Notes: generated from the letters alone by a model not told the origin. 64,000 nt of DNA from Acidobacteriota bacterium (GCA_016716435.1 JADJWI010000003.1:248001-312000), one strand, 5' to 3'. Shown: positions 42,224 through 50,887, counted from the stretch's first letter. Program-made: numbers and translations.

Positions 42224-43465
42224 TTATCCGATTCTTGTGAACTCTCCTGAAACATCCTGTTCTTCAAATGTATCCGGGACTCCATCCTTATCCTTGTCCT
42301 CCGTAAAAGCCCACTTGATCAGCGGTGGAGCGATGAGCGTCGTCGCGACCGCCATAAAGAGCACGGCGGCAAAAAACTTCTCTGTTATAACCGCAAGACT
42401 GAGCCCGATCTGTGCAACGACGATACCGACCTCGCCGCGGGGTATCATACCGACACCGACCTGTGCCATCTCTCGCCGCGAGAGCCCCCAAGCCCCGAGC
42501 CCGCAGCCCACGAATTTAGTGATGCATGCGAATAGCGTAACCACGCCGGCAAGTGCGACGACCTCCCATTCCCTGAAAACGGAAAGATTGAGCTGCATTC
42601 CGATATTGACCAAAAAGAACGGCACCAGAAACTCCGTGACGCCCGCAGTCAACTTGTGCATACCGTGGTTCTCTTCGGTTGGTTCGGCAAGGGCCATACC
42701 GGCAAGAAAAGCTCCGATGATCGCCGCCACCCCGACATATATGGAGGCGACCGAAAGCCCGAGGCATAGTATAAGCCCGGTGTTGAAAAACGGTTTGTTG
42801 ATCTTTAGGGCTGCGATCCGCGGTGCGAGCCGCTTCATCGCACCGGTGCCAAGCGTTGCTACCAGCGCAGTAAATCCGATCGCGAGCACGGCGGTCTTGC
42901 CAAGCTCCAGAAAGTTCACGTCGCCCGTGCTGACCGCCGAGACTATGGAAAGTATGATCAATCCGAGAATATCGTCGATAACCGCCGCACCGAGAATGAT
43001 TTTTGACGTTTCGCGGTCAAGCAACCCGAGCCCGCCGAGCACGCGGGCGGTTATCCCGACCGAGGTCGCAACCAGCGCGGCCCCAATGAACATCGCCTCG
43101 ACAAACGACCCGTCCCAGGCCATCGCGATGAAGTAACCGGCGACGAAGGGCAAGATCACGCCTAGCGTCCCAACAAGGAATGCCTTTTTCCCGACGCGAA
43201 GTATAGACTGCGGCTTGGTCTCAAGCCCGACCATGAAGAGCAGAAAGATAACGCCGACCTCGGCCACGATGCCGATTATCTCGCTTGGCTGTACCCAACC
43301 GAGAATACTTGGGCCGATGATCACACCCGCAAGTATCTCTCCAACGACGGCTGGCTGACGGAGACGCTCAAAGATCTCCGCCATCACCTTCGCGGCGGCG
43401 ATCATCACAAAAAGCGCAAGCAAGACCTGCGCGTGCTCAACGGCTGCTCCCAAGACAAGAGGCAT
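42224..43465 (-). CDS. CPA2-type cation:proton antiporter with Ca-binding-like tail
   Basis: 413 residues, about 12-13 helices. The ion-binding helix 'LGAAVIDDILGLIIL' holds the twin aspartates typical of electrogenic CPA2 exchangers such as NapA. 'VGEILAGVIIGPSILGW' and 'GVGMIPRGEVGIVVAQIG' are further family marks. No TrkA-N domain is attached. The tail reads 'TEDKDKDGVPDTFEEQ', a DxDxDG loop like an EF-hand or thrombospondin type-3 repeat, unusual here and perhaps a Ca2+ switch. The DUF389 gene follows after 16 bp, so ion handling may be shared. Confidence 0.92.
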   Translation of the reverse strand: MPLVLGAAVEHAQVLLALFVMIAAAKVMAEIFERLRQPAVVGEILAGVIIGPSILGWVQPSEIIGIVAEVGVIFLLFMVGLETKPQSILRVGKKAFLVGTLGVILPFVAGYFIAMAWDGSFVEAMFIGAALVATSVGITARVLGGLGLLDRETSKIILGAAVIDDILGLIILSIVSAVSTGDVNFLELGKTAVLAIGFTALVATLGTGAMKRLAPRIAALKINKPFFNTGLILCLGLSVASIYVGVAAIIGAFLAGMALAEPTEENHGMHKLTAGVTEFLVPFFLVNIGMQLNLSVFREWEVVALAGVVTLFACITKFVGCGLGAWGLSRREMAQVGVGMIPRGEVGIVVAQIGLSLAVITEKFFAAVLFMAVATTLIAPPLIKWAFTEDKDKDGVPDTFEEQDVSGEFTRIG

Positions 43466-43562
43466 GTTCTGGTAGTCTACTCCCGGACGAAACTCAAATC
43501 GGAATTCTAACAGTCTCGGGCATTATGCAATACCCGCCGCCGCAGCGACCAGCCAAATTCGC

Positions 43563-43590
43563 TTGATTTTTTTTCAGCGACATTTATACT
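43563..43590 (+). promoter_or_regulatory. Promoter of tRNA-Met
   Basis: TTGATT (43563-43568), 16-bp spacer and TATACT (43585-43590). Transcription would start about six bases before the tRNA. Confidence 0.65.
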
Positions 43591-43601
43591 CTTTACTTTC
43601 A

Positions 43602-43678
43602 GGCTGGGTAGCTCAGATGGTTAGAGCGTGGGATTCATAACCCCAAGGTCGGGAGTTCGATCCTCCCCCCCGCCACCA
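43602..43678 (+). tRNA. tRNA-Met (CAT), elongator type
   Basis: A 77-nt cloverleaf with anticodon CAT in 'GGGATTCATAACCCC', T-arm GTTCGATCC and an encoded CCA. The pair G1-C72 argues against initiator tRNA; a tRNA-Ile2 with modified CAT cannot be excluded from sequence alone. The acceptor stem GGCTGGG/CCCCGCC has a U4-C69 mismatch; a G at position 4 would restore pairing. Confidence 0.92.
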
Positions 43679-43692
43679 CTTTTAGAAACAAC

Positions 43693-43716
43693 GGGCCCGA
43701 ACTCGGGCCCTTTCTG
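43693..43716 (+). terminator. Terminator after tRNA-Met
   Basis: GGGCCCGA and TCGGGCCC form a compact GC hairpin 15 bases past the tRNA, followed by TTTCTG. Confidence 0.75.
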
Positions 43717-43767
43717 CGTTCATAGGCGGAACCATCCGTTCCAGAGCCGGCTAAAGCCGGGACTCCG

Positions 43768-43807
43768 AACTTCGCAACTTCGAAACCTCGCAACTTCGCA
43801 ACTGCGA
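43768..43807. repeat. Tandem repeat: 8-bp unit x5 (AACTTCGC)
   Basis: AACTTCGC, AACTTCGA, AACCTCGC, AACTTCGC, AACTGCGA follow each other without gaps. Confidence 0.9.
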
Positions 43808-43813
43808 AAGACC

Positions 43814-43840
43814 TTCCATATCATCCATATCTTTCATATC
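43814..43840. repeat. Tandem repeat: 9-bp unit x3 (WTCCATATC)
   Basis: TTCCATATC, ATCCATATC, TTTCATATC in direct succession. Confidence 0.8.
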
Positions 43841-43964
43841 TAACGGATCACCATACCCTTTCTGCAGTAGAGAAAAGAAAATGGAAAGCGGAGGAAAGAA
43901 CAGTTGGCAGACGCCGGTCGTCAGTCGCCATCCGTCGGAAAAAGGTCGAAGACCAAAGCCTCCT

Positions 43965-44007
43965 CAATTACCAATTAGAAACCAGCCAATTATCAATTAA
44001 CAATGGA
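43965..44007. repeat. Tandem repeat: 7-bp unit (CAATTAN) x4-5
   Basis: CAATTAC, CAATTAG, an 8-base interruption, CAATTAT, CAATTAA and a decayed CAATGGA. Confidence 0.8.
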
Positions 44008-44080
44008 GAGAAATGCAGAGATCGGACGAACACATGGACCTGAGACGCAAGGTGTCAACTTTTTTCAGGACGACACACGT

Positions 44081-44116
44081 TGTTCACGATGTTCGCGATG
44101 TTCACGGTGTTTTCGC
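44081..44116. repeat. Tandem repeat: 9-bp unit x4 (TGTTCACGA)
   Basis: TGTTCACGA, TGTTCGCGA, TGTTCACGG, TGTTTTCGC in succession. Confidence 0.85.
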
Positions 44117-44149
44117 GAACGCGCGATGCCCGAAAAAACAGAACACCAC

Positions 44150-44170
44150 GAAATTCAGAATCCGGAATGT
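44150..44170. repeat. Tandem repeat: 7-bp unit x3 (RGAATCC)
   Basis: GAAATTC, AGAATCC, GGAATGT; the same heptamer family recurs at 44208. Confidence 0.6.
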
Positions 44171-44207
44171 CGTGTCGGAGGCCCGCGCGTCAGCAAGGGC
44201 TCATCGT

Positions 44208-44242
44208 CGAATTCGGAATCTGGTATTTGGAATCCGGAATTC
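44208..44242. repeat. Tandem repeat: 7-bp unit x5 (GGAATCC)
   Basis: CGAATTC, GGAATCT, GGTATTT, GGAATCC, GGAATTC without gaps. Confidence 0.85.
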
Positions 44243-44270
44243 GACCGAGCCGGGACTCAAAACCCAAAGC

Positions 44271-44333
44271 CGATTCACGCGTTTCAGGAGTTTCAGGCGT
44301 TTCATTCCTTTCATCCGTTTCAACCGTTTCAGC
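44271..44333. repeat. Tandem repeat: 9-bp unit x7 (CGTTTCANN)
   Basis: CGATTCACG, CGTTTCAGG, AGTTTCAGG, CGTTTCATT, CCTTTCATC, CGTTTCAAC, CGTTTCAGC, seven units in register. Confidence 0.9.
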
Positions 44334-44485
44334 AACACATGGTCTCTCCAAAAAATGAAACAAAAGAGGTCCGATATGGGGAATCTCGACCAGCTTTCCG
44401 TAAGGTGACGATGGGTGCCGAAGCGCATTTCGGAAGTTCGGGGCGTGCGGGCAGGACGCCCATTTACGCCGGCGGCGACCGCACC

Positions 44486-45721
44486 CTACGGTTGACGGCG
44501 AGCGAGGTAGATCTTTTCAAGGAACTCGTTGATCTTTCCGTTCTCTATCCAGCGGGCGACGATGACGAGGTCGCTATCGGGGTCAACGTAGATCAGGTTC
44601 GTGCCGTTGCCGATGTGGGCAAAGGCCGAGGCCGGTGCCGCGGGGTAGAACTTGCGGTCCGTGTTGAGGAACCAATTCATAAAGCCATAGTTCGGTTGGG
44701 CGACAGTCGGCGTGCGGGCCTGGCGGACGAACTCCTCGGAGAGAAGTCGCCGCTCGCCCCAGCGGCCGCCGCGGGCGGTCAGCAGGCCAAAGCGGGCCAT
44801 GTCGTAGGCGTTGATGAACATCCCGCCGCCCCAATGGCCGCCTCCGCTGACCGATTGGACAATGCGGCCATCAAGCACGACGAAAGAGTTCTCGTAACCG
44901 AACCAACGCCAGGTATTCGAAGCTCCTATCGGATCCATCAGGTTCTCACGCAGAACCTCGGGCAGTGGCCGCCGCCAGACGTTCAGCGCCGCAAGGGCAA
45001 GGACGTTGACACGGACGTCGTTGTATTCATAGACCGCACCGGGCTCGTTCCGCTTGCGCGTAAGCCAGGTGGTCGCGTCGCGGTCCGGCCGGTCGGCCCA
45101 ATCGGGCTTGCCCCAGAGCGTTCCTTCCCAGTCGCTGGTCTGGCGGAGAAGGTGCTCCCAGGTGATCTTACTGTTGTGCGGGCCGGCAAAGAGATCGATG
45201 TACTGCTGTTTGCCAAAGTCTTCAGCCCGGTCGAAGCGTTGGCCGGGAACATAAGGCAGCGTGATCGTCGAGTAGTCGGCCGTGCGGTCTTGCAGCGAGC
45301 GGATCAGCTTGCGGTCAAATGCGATGCCGACGACCGACGAAAGAAAGCTCTTCGTCACACTGTGCGACATATCGACGCGGTCCAGCGAGCCCCATTCGGC
45401 GACGATGCGCCCGCCGCTGATGATCAGCCCGGACGCGTCGCCGCGATCTTTGAAAAGCCCGATGCCCTCGCCAAAAGGCTCGCGGCCAAAGGTCTGCGCC
45501 TGCCCGAGCTCCTGGCTCCGCGGAGCCTTTGCCTCATTGGCAATCGCGAAATCGACCGCTTCTTTAAGCTTCGCAGCGTCAAATCCGCTCTGCTCCGGAG
45601 AGCGGCGTTCCCAAGCCCCGGCGGGCGGAAAGTAGGCGCTCTGCGGGAATGCAAAACCGGCCTGAAAAAGCATCAAGGCCGGCAGCAGAAAAAAGATCGG
45701 AGTGATTCGTTGTCGCTTCAT
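44486..45721 (-). CDS. Secreted serine hydrolase (beta-lactamase/EstB type)
   Basis: 411 residues with a signal peptide (about 1-27). The nucleophile motif SxxK is Ser121-Val-Thr-Lys124 ('MSHSVTKSFLSSVVG'); the second motif is 'YEYNDVRVN' (about 231), in place of YxN; 'FAHIGNGTNLIYVDPDSDLVIVARW' near the end supplies the H/K-x-G strand. This matches class C beta-lactamase-like esterases and peptidases, not a true resistance enzyme by itself. The ATG touches the yebC stop (TAGATG), so it is read from the same message. Confidence 0.9.
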   Translation of the reverse strand: MKRQRITPIFFLLPALMLFQAGFAFPQSAYFPPAGAWERRSPEQSGFDAAKLKEAVDFAIANEAKAPRSQELGQAQTFGREPFGEGIGLFKDRGDASGLIISGGRIVAEWGSLDRVDMSHSVTKSFLSSVVGIAFDRKLIRSLQDRTADYSTITLPYVPGQRFDRAEDFGKQQYIDLFAGPHNSKITWEHLLRQTSDWEGTLWGKPDWADRPDRDATTWLTRKRNEPGAVYEYNDVRVNVLALAALNVWRRPLPEVLRENLMDPIGASNTWRWFGYENSFVVLDGRIVQSVSGGGHWGGGMFINAYDMARFGLLTARGGRWGERRLLSEEFVRQARTPTVAQPNYGFMNWFLNTDRKFYPAAPASAFAHIGNGTNLIYVDPDSDLVIVARWIENGKINEFLEKIYLARRQP

Positions 45722-46462
45722 CTATTCCATCTCGCTTTCGTCGATGTCAAAATTCGCGTAAACCTTTTGCACGTCATCATTGTCGTCGAGAGCGTCGTAG
45801 AGTTTCATCATCTGCTTGGCATCAGCGCCCTCAAGCTTGATGTAGTTCTGCGGGATCATCGACACCTCGGCGGCCTGCGGCTCGATCCCGGCGGATTTTA
45901 CCGCCTCGAGCACGCCATCGAAAGCATCGGGAGCGCTAAAGATCTCGAAGACCTCGCCATCGTCCTGCATGTCGTCGGCACCTGCTTCGATGGCGATCTC
46001 GAAAAGCTCTTCCTCGGTCTTCGGGGCCTTATCGACAACGATGTAGCCCTTCTTGTCGAACATCCAGGCGACCGAACCGGCCTCGCCAAGGTTGCCGCCG
46101 TTCTTCGAAAAAATATGCCGGATCTCGGCGACCGTCCGGTTGCGGTTGTCGGTCATTGTCTCGATCAAGACGGCAACGCCATTCGGGCCGTAGCCCTCGT
46201 AGGTGATCTCGTCGTAGTTGACGCCCTCGAGTTCGCCGGTGCCGCGCTTGATCGCACGGTCGATGGTGTCGTTGGGCATGTTCTGCCCTTTGGCGTCCTG
46301 AACCGCCTTGCGAAGCCGGGCGTTGGTATCGATGTCGCCGCTGCCGCCGGTGCGTGCCGCGACCGTGATCTCCTTGATTAGCTTGGTGAAGATCTTGCCG
46401 CGTTTTGCGTCGAGCGCACCCTTCTTATGCTTGATTGTGTGCCACTTGGAATGTCCTGACAT
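45722..46462 (-). CDS. YebC/PmpR family protein
   Basis: 246 residues beginning 'MSGHSKWHTIKHKKGALDAKRGKIFTKLIKEI', with 'GYGPNGVAVLIETMTDNRNRT' and 'AEVSMIPQNYIKLEG', the standard YebC sequence. The family acts as transcription regulator and, in newer work, as a helper of ribosomes at proline stretches. It precedes the serine hydrolase without a gap. Confidence 0.97.
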   Translation of the reverse strand: MSGHSKWHTIKHKKGALDAKRGKIFTKLIKEITVAARTGGSGDIDTNARLRKAVQDAKGQNMPNDTIDRAIKRGTGELEGVNYDEITYEGYGPNGVAVLIETMTDNRNRTVAEIRHIFSKNGGNLGEAGSVAWMFDKKGYIVVDKAPKTEEELFEIAIEAGADDMQDDGEVFEIFSAPDAFDGVLEAVKSAGIEPQAAEVSMIPQNYIKLEGADAKQMMKLYDALDDNDDVQKVYANFDIDESEME

Positions 46463-46610
46463 AACTGATCTTTGAAGGCCCTTGGGCCAAATAACGAAAA
46501 AAGAACTATATCACGCGGAAATTTTCGGCAACAAACGGGCCGCAGATTTCAAAATGATTTCACTTCGCGGTCACAGCGAATTCATACCGCCGTTGTGAAA
46601 TAGGAGGCGT

Positions 46611-46856
46611 ATGAAAAGAAACACTACGGTGCTTTTTCTCTGCGGTCTGTTCATCGTTGCCGATGTGATCATTTTTCGGCAAACGATGGCACTCCGATCG
46701 GAACTGAGTTGGGCGTTTCTTTCTTCGGTGCTTTTTATGGAGACGCTGGCCGCACTGCTGCTCGTGTGGCTTGGTTATATCGTCTTTCGTAAGAGCTACC
46801 GAAGACAGAAAAAGCCAGTTAGCTCAAGAGAGCGTCTTGCAGTCGCTCGGCCGTAA
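46611..46856 (+). CDS. Small two-span membrane protein (81 aa)
   Basis: Two hydrophobic helices (about 6-24 and 35-58) with a short polar loop, and a basic tail 'RKSYRRQKKPVSSRERL'. AGGAGG is placed well before the ATG. Its end overlaps the 3' end of the yggU-like gene on the other strand by 38 bases. No family recognised. Confidence 0.65.
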   Translation: MKRNTTVLFLCGLFIVADVIIFRQTMALRSELSWAFLSSVLFMETLAALLLVWLGYIVFRKSYRRQKKPVSSRERLAVARP

Positions 46857-47106
46857 CGCCGCTGACCCGAACGAGCTTGGTCCTCGAAGCGGCACCCGTG
46901 ACTATCTCGACCGCCGACCTGGCAACCAACAGCCGTTTAGCGATCAGCCGAATAAGTTCATCATTTGCCGCTCCGTCCACCGGCGGTGAGGAAACTCTCA
47001 CCCTCACCGCCCCGCCCATCTCACCCGCAAATTCGGTCCGCGATGCTCGAGGAACGACCTTGACCGAAAAGGTCACTACGCCATCGGATTCGGTTACTTC
47101 GATCAT
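46819..47106 (-). CDS. yggU: DUF167 (YggU) family protein
   Basis: 95 residues. 'FSVKVVPRASRTEFAGEMGGAVRVRVSSPPVDGAANDELIRLIAKRLLVARSAVEIVTGAASRTKLVRVSG' is the complete DUF167 pattern. Function unknown; commonly beside yggT. The start overlaps the yggT stop (ATGA). A longer frame exists but lies within yggT. Confidence 0.93.
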   Translation of the reverse strand: MIEVTESDGVVTFSVKVVPRASRTEFAGEMGGAVRVRVSSPPVDGAANDELIRLIAKRLLVARSAVEIVTGAASRTKLVRVSGVTAERLQDALLS

Positions 47107-47693
47107 CGGACAAAGACCGCCATCACGACCGCCTGCAGTAGGAAGATCAGGATAAGAACGACCATCGGCGAGATGTCGAACATACCGATCGGCGGGATCA
47201 ACCGCTGAACCGGCAGCATTATCGGGTCCGTCACCCGGCGGGCGAAGGCAAAGAGCGTGTTGCTCGTGTAGACAAACCACTGCGAAACGAACCGCAGCAC
47301 GATCATCAACACGAATAAACTGAGCAGGCCATAAAGGATATAGCCGATGGTCGCCTTTACGTTTCCGCCGACGATGGAGGCAGAAAGCCCGTCGATGACG
47401 AAGAACGCATTGCCGATGATCTGCGTGCTCAAGTATGTAAGGACGAGAGCGATGAAGATAACGACGAGCGGTGCGAGCTTTATGTCAACGCGATAATTCG
47501 CCAGCAAGCGAGCCGCAGGATATACAAACCGCTCGGTGATCTTGCGGATCTTGAAGCTAAATCTGCCAACCGTGCCAAACGGGTTCGGATCGGCATAGTT
47601 AAAGATAAGTCGGAGGATCAGCAGGGCCAGAAAAAGGAGAAACGCTCCCCAGATGACAAGCCGAACGATAGGATAAACGGTCAATGAAAGCAT
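47103..47693 (-). CDS. yggT: YggT family membrane protein
   Basis: 196 residues made of two YGGT repeats, each a pair of helices, with 'FNYADPNPFGTVGRFSFKIRKITERFVYPAARLL' and 'RRVTDPIMLPVQRLIPPIGMFDISPMVVLILIFLLQ'. Linked to osmotic/ion tolerance and, in Gram-positives, to division. A TTG at 47714, overlapping the yggS stop, is an alternative start giving seven more residues. Confidence 0.92.
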   Translation of the reverse strand: MLSLTVYPIVRLVIWGAFLLFLALLILRLIFNYADPNPFGTVGRFSFKIRKITERFVYPAARLLANYRVDIKLAPLVVIFIALVLTYLSTQIIGNAFFVIDGLSASIVGGNVKATIGYILYGLLSLFVLMIVLRFVSQWFVYTSNTLFAFARRVTDPIMLPVQRLIPPIGMFDISPMVVLILIFLLQAVVMAVFVR

Positions 47694-47710
47694 CGCGTTA
47701 CTCAAAATAC

Positions 47711-48409
47711 TCAATTTCTTTCGCCGAAGATCGCAGTTCCGACGCGAACCATGGTCGCACCCTCTTCGATCGCGACCTCAAGATCGTGGGTCATTCCCAT
47801 CGAGAGTTCGCCATCGCCGGCGGTGAACGCTCCTTCGTCCCGCAGACGGTCGCGAATTGCTCGAAGCCTTTGGAAGAACGGGCGCGCATCTTCTGGATCA
47901 TCAAAGAACGGAGGCAAGACCATCAAGCCAATAAATCGCAGATGTTCGCACCGCTTCAAAACCTCGACCAAGAGCTGAAGCTGAGTTTCTGCAACGCCGG
48001 ACTTTGTCTCTTCGCCTGCAAGATCGACCTGAATAAGAACGTCGAGCGACCGCTTGCCCTCCTCGCCACAGATGCGTTCGAGACGATGGACAAGCTCGGG
48101 CGAATCGATGGAATGAATGACGTCGAAAAGCTGAACCGCAGAACGGGCCTTATTTTTCTGCAGATGGCCGACGAGGTGCCATTCGGCGTCCTCGTGGCCG
48201 ATCTCGGCGATCTTTGCTTCCGCCTCCTGCACCTTATTCTCGCCAAAGGCGTGGCAGCGAGCGGCGAGCGCGTCACGCACCGCAGCGGCAGGTTTGGTTT
48301 TGCTTACGGCAATCAGCTTGACCTCGGCGGGGTCGCGTCCGGCACGTTTGGCCGCAAGCGTAATACGCCTTCGCACCTGAGTCAGATTTCTTGCAATATC
48401 GGTCGTCAC
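47711..48409 (-). CDS. yggS: Pyridoxal phosphate homeostasis protein
   Basis: 232 residues of the YggS/PROSC family. Lys37 in 'VKLIAVSKTKP' binds PLP; 'FGENKVQEAEAKI', 'EWHLVGHLQKNKAR', 'VDLAGEETKSGV' and 'LSMGMTHDLEVAIEEGATMVRVGTAIFG' are conserved. It buffers PLP and affects amino-acid pools, which suits its place after thrC (a PLP enzyme) and thrA. Confidence 0.96.
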   Translation of the reverse strand: MTTDIARNLTQVRRRITLAAKRAGRDPAEVKLIAVSKTKPAAAVRDALAARCHAFGENKVQEAEAKIAEIGHEDAEWHLVGHLQKNKARSAVQLFDVIHSIDSPELVHRLERICGEEGKRSLDVLIQVDLAGEETKSGVAETQLQLLVEVLKRCEHLRFIGLMVLPPFFDDPEDARPFFQRLRAIRDRLRDEGAFTAGDGELSMGMTHDLEVAIEEGATMVRVGTAIFGERN

Positions 48410-48442
48410 GGTTACATCTTAGCAAAAACTCACGCTGAGCAT

Positions 48443-50887
48443 TCAGGTCCGGGCCGCGCGGATGATATCGGCAAAAACGCCCGCGGCCGTGACGTCGGCA
48501 CCCGCACCGGCACCTTTGACGACCAAGGGTTGCTCGGAATATCGCGAGGTATAGAACAGAACCGCGTTGTCTTTTCCAGAAAGGCGGGCGAAGTCGTGCT
48601 CGGGGCCGATCGCACGCAACCCGATCGACGCTCTGCCGCCATCGAGCGAGGCGATGAACTTGAGCATCTTTCCCTCGGAAGCGGCCGATTCGAAAAGCCC
48701 CTTGAAAACACTTTCTTGCTTGAGCATTTCGGAATAAAAATCTTCGACCGAGCCGGAAAGGCAAGTTTCGGGGAGAAAGCCATCGATCGCGACGTCTTCC
48801 ATCTCGATGCTGTTGCCGGACTCACGGGCGAGTATCAGGATCTTTCGGGCGACGTCTGTTCCGCTCAGGTCAAGCCGCGGGTCGGGCTCGGTGTAGCCCT
48901 CGGCCTGCGCTCGCCGGACGACATCGGCGAACGGTTCGCTGCCGTCGTAATTGTTGAAGACAAAGTTCAAGGTGCCGGAGAGAACTGCCTCGATGCGATG
49001 GATACGGTCGCCGCTCCTTATAAGGTCATTGAGAGTGTTGATGACCGGCAGACCGGCACCAACGTTCGTCTCGAACAGAAAGTTGGAATTGAACTCGGAG
49101 GCGAGCGACTTAAGTTCGCGGTAGCGCTCAAAGCCGGAGGAACAGGCGATCTTATTGCAGGCAACGACCGAGATGCTCTTTGCGAGCAAACGCGAATAAA
49201 CGGCTACAACATCTTCGCTCGCGGTTACGTCGACAAAGACAGAGTTGCGAAGATTCAGGCCGATTATTTCATCGGCAAACTCCGAGATCGACATCTCGCC
49301 GGCATTCTCGATTCGCGAAGTGACGTCCTCGAGCTCGATGCCTTCATCGGCGACCACTGCCCGGTTGCTCCGAGCGATGCCGACAACGCGTATGTTGAGC
49401 CGAAGCGTTTCCGAAAGATGCTCGGTCTGCTGCCTGATCTGGCCGATCAACCGGCTGCCAACGGTTCCGACGCCTGCAATGAAAACATTCACCTGCTTGC
49501 GGCCATCGGAGAAGAACTCTTCGTGGAGGGAGTTGACTGCCTTGCGGACGTCGGATGTTGCGATGACGGCGGAAATGTTTCGCTCCGAGGAACCCTGCGC
49601 AATTGCGTGTATGTTGATGCCGTTATGGCCGAGCGTCATGAACATCCGGCCGCTGACGCCGGTGTGTTCTTTCATATTGTCGCCGACGATGGCGAGGATG
49701 GAAAAACCGCTCTCGACCCGCAGCGGATCGATCTTGCCGAAGCTGATCTCGCCCTCGAACTCAGTGTCGACAACCTCCTTCGCGAGCGTGGCGAATCGCT
49801 CTTCGACCGCAACGCAGATCGAGTGTTCGGAAGAGCTTTGAGTGATGAGAACCACGTTTATGCCGGCCCGGGAGAGAGCGTCGAAGAGCCGCTTCGAGAA
49901 CCCCGGAACGCCGACCATTCCGCTGCCTTCGAGGCTCAGGACGGTAATGCCGTCGATACTGCTGATGCCGCGGATAATGTCGTTTCGGTCAGTGGAAACT
50001 GCTTCTACGAGCGTCCCTGGATCGGCGGGCTGAAAGGTGTTCTTGATCCGGAGCGGAATGCCCTTCGCCATCACGGGCTGGATCGTAGGCGGATAGAGAA
50101 CCTTCGCGCCGAAATGCGAGAGTTCCATTGCCTCGAGATAGTTGATGCTTGGGATCTGGCGGACGTTTCGCACGTAGCGCGGGTCGGCAGACATCATTCC
50201 GCTGACGTCGGTCCATATCTCAAGAAGATCGGCATCAACCGCAGCGGCGACGAGAGCGGCCGTATAATCCGAACCGCCTCGGCCGAGCGTCGTGGTCGAG
50301 CCGTCCGCGGCGGAACCGATGAAGCCCGGAAAGATCAGGATACGGGATTCCGATGATGCAATATGCTCTTGTAGATTTGAATAGGTACGGTTGATGTCGA
50401 CCACGGCCGAACCATACCGCTTATCCGTCCGGATCATCTTGCGCGAATCGACCCATTCAACGCTGAGGTGTTCGTTCGTGAGCCTTTCATAAAGAATGCG
50501 TGACGAGACAAGTTCGCCAAAGCTGAGGATGCGGTCGAGCGTCCGGCCCGAAAGTTCGCCGACGCGGCGGACACCCTCGCATATGCTTTCGACCTCATCA
50601 ACGGCATGGTCTATGAATTCGCTTAGCTCGACCGGCACAAACGCGGGAAACAGCGTCGAAACCGCGGTTTCGGTTTGCGATGCGATCTCATGAATCTTCT
50701 CAAGGTACCCGTCGTCGCCGGATTCCGCGAGCCGGCCGGCCTCGATGAGCCGGTCGGTCGTTCCCTGCAAAGCCGAAAGCACGACGGCGATCCTGTCTGT
50801 TTCGGAAGCCGCTTTGACCAGCGTGGCTACATTAGAGATACGCTCGGCCCCGGCGACCGACGATCCGCCAAACTTTAGCACTTTCAT
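48443..50887 (-). CDS. thrA: Bifunctional aspartokinase / homoserine dehydrogenase
   Basis: 814 residues. The aspartokinase part begins 'MKVLKFGGSSVAG' (about 1-290), followed by two ACT domains (about 310-460) that give threonine control; the homoserine dehydrogenase part (about 470-814) holds the NAD(P) motif 'VFIAGVGTVGSRLIG' and 'IEAVLSGTLNFVFN', 'EGYTEPDPRLDLSGTDVARKILILARESG'. It catalyses the first and third steps from aspartate to threonine/methionine. Its ATG overlaps the thrC stop by four bases. Confidence 0.97.
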   Translation of the reverse strand: MKVLKFGGSSVAGAERISNVATLVKAASETDRIAVVLSALQGTTDRLIEAGRLAESGDDGYLEKIHEIASQTETAVSTLFPAFVPVELSEFIDHAVDEVESICEGVRRVGELSGRTLDRILSFGELVSSRILYERLTNEHLSVEWVDSRKMIRTDKRYGSAVVDINRTYSNLQEHIASSESRILIFPGFIGSAADGSTTTLGRGGSDYTAALVAAAVDADLLEIWTDVSGMMSADPRYVRNVRQIPSINYLEAMELSHFGAKVLYPPTIQPVMAKGIPLRIKNTFQPADPGTLVEAVSTDRNDIIRGISSIDGITVLSLEGSGMVGVPGFSKRLFDALSRAGINVVLITQSSSEHSICVAVEERFATLAKEVVDTEFEGEISFGKIDPLRVESGFSILAIVGDNMKEHTGVSGRMFMTLGHNGINIHAIAQGSSERNISAVIATSDVRKAVNSLHEEFFSDGRKQVNVFIAGVGTVGSRLIGQIRQQTEHLSETLRLNIRVVGIARSNRAVVADEGIELEDVTSRIENAGEMSISEFADEIIGLNLRNSVFVDVTASEDVVAVYSRLLAKSISVVACNKIACSSGFERYRELKSLASEFNSNFLFETNVGAGLPVINTLNDLIRSGDRIHRIEAVLSGTLNFVFNNYDGSEPFADVVRRAQAEGYTEPDPRLDLSGTDVARKILILARESGNSIEMEDVAIDGFLPETCLSGSVEDFYSEMLKQESVFKGLFESAASEGKMLKFIASLDGGRASIGLRAIGPEHDFARLSGKDNAVLFYTSRYSEQPLVVKGAGAGADVTAAGVFADIIRAART

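Larger units (their letters stand above)
43717..44485. other. Non-coding region with mosaic of short tandem repeats
   Basis: Between the tRNA-Met terminator and the serine hydrolase stop there is no credible gene. Open frames here owe their length to overlap with the genes on the other strand. The stretch is largely made of the seven repeat arrays listed separately, with unrelated spacer sequence between. Confidence 0.8.

Noticed and set aside
43768..44333. CRISPR array
   Set aside because: Units are 7-9 bp and directly abutting, with no 25-40 bp repeats, no spacers of even size and no cas genes.
44486..45721. Antibiotic-resistance beta-lactamase
   Set aside because: Fold and SxxK are shared with many esterases and peptidases; the YxN motif is altered and no resistance context is present.
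44003..46381. 792-codon open frame on the plus strand
   Set aside because: It is antisense to the serine hydrolase and yebC genes, both with clear motifs; its translation has no domain and begins in repeat DNA. Length comes from codon bias of the real genes.
47684..50356. 890-codon open frame on the plus strand
   Set aside because: Antisense to yggS and thrA, whose protein motifs are complete. A shadow frame.
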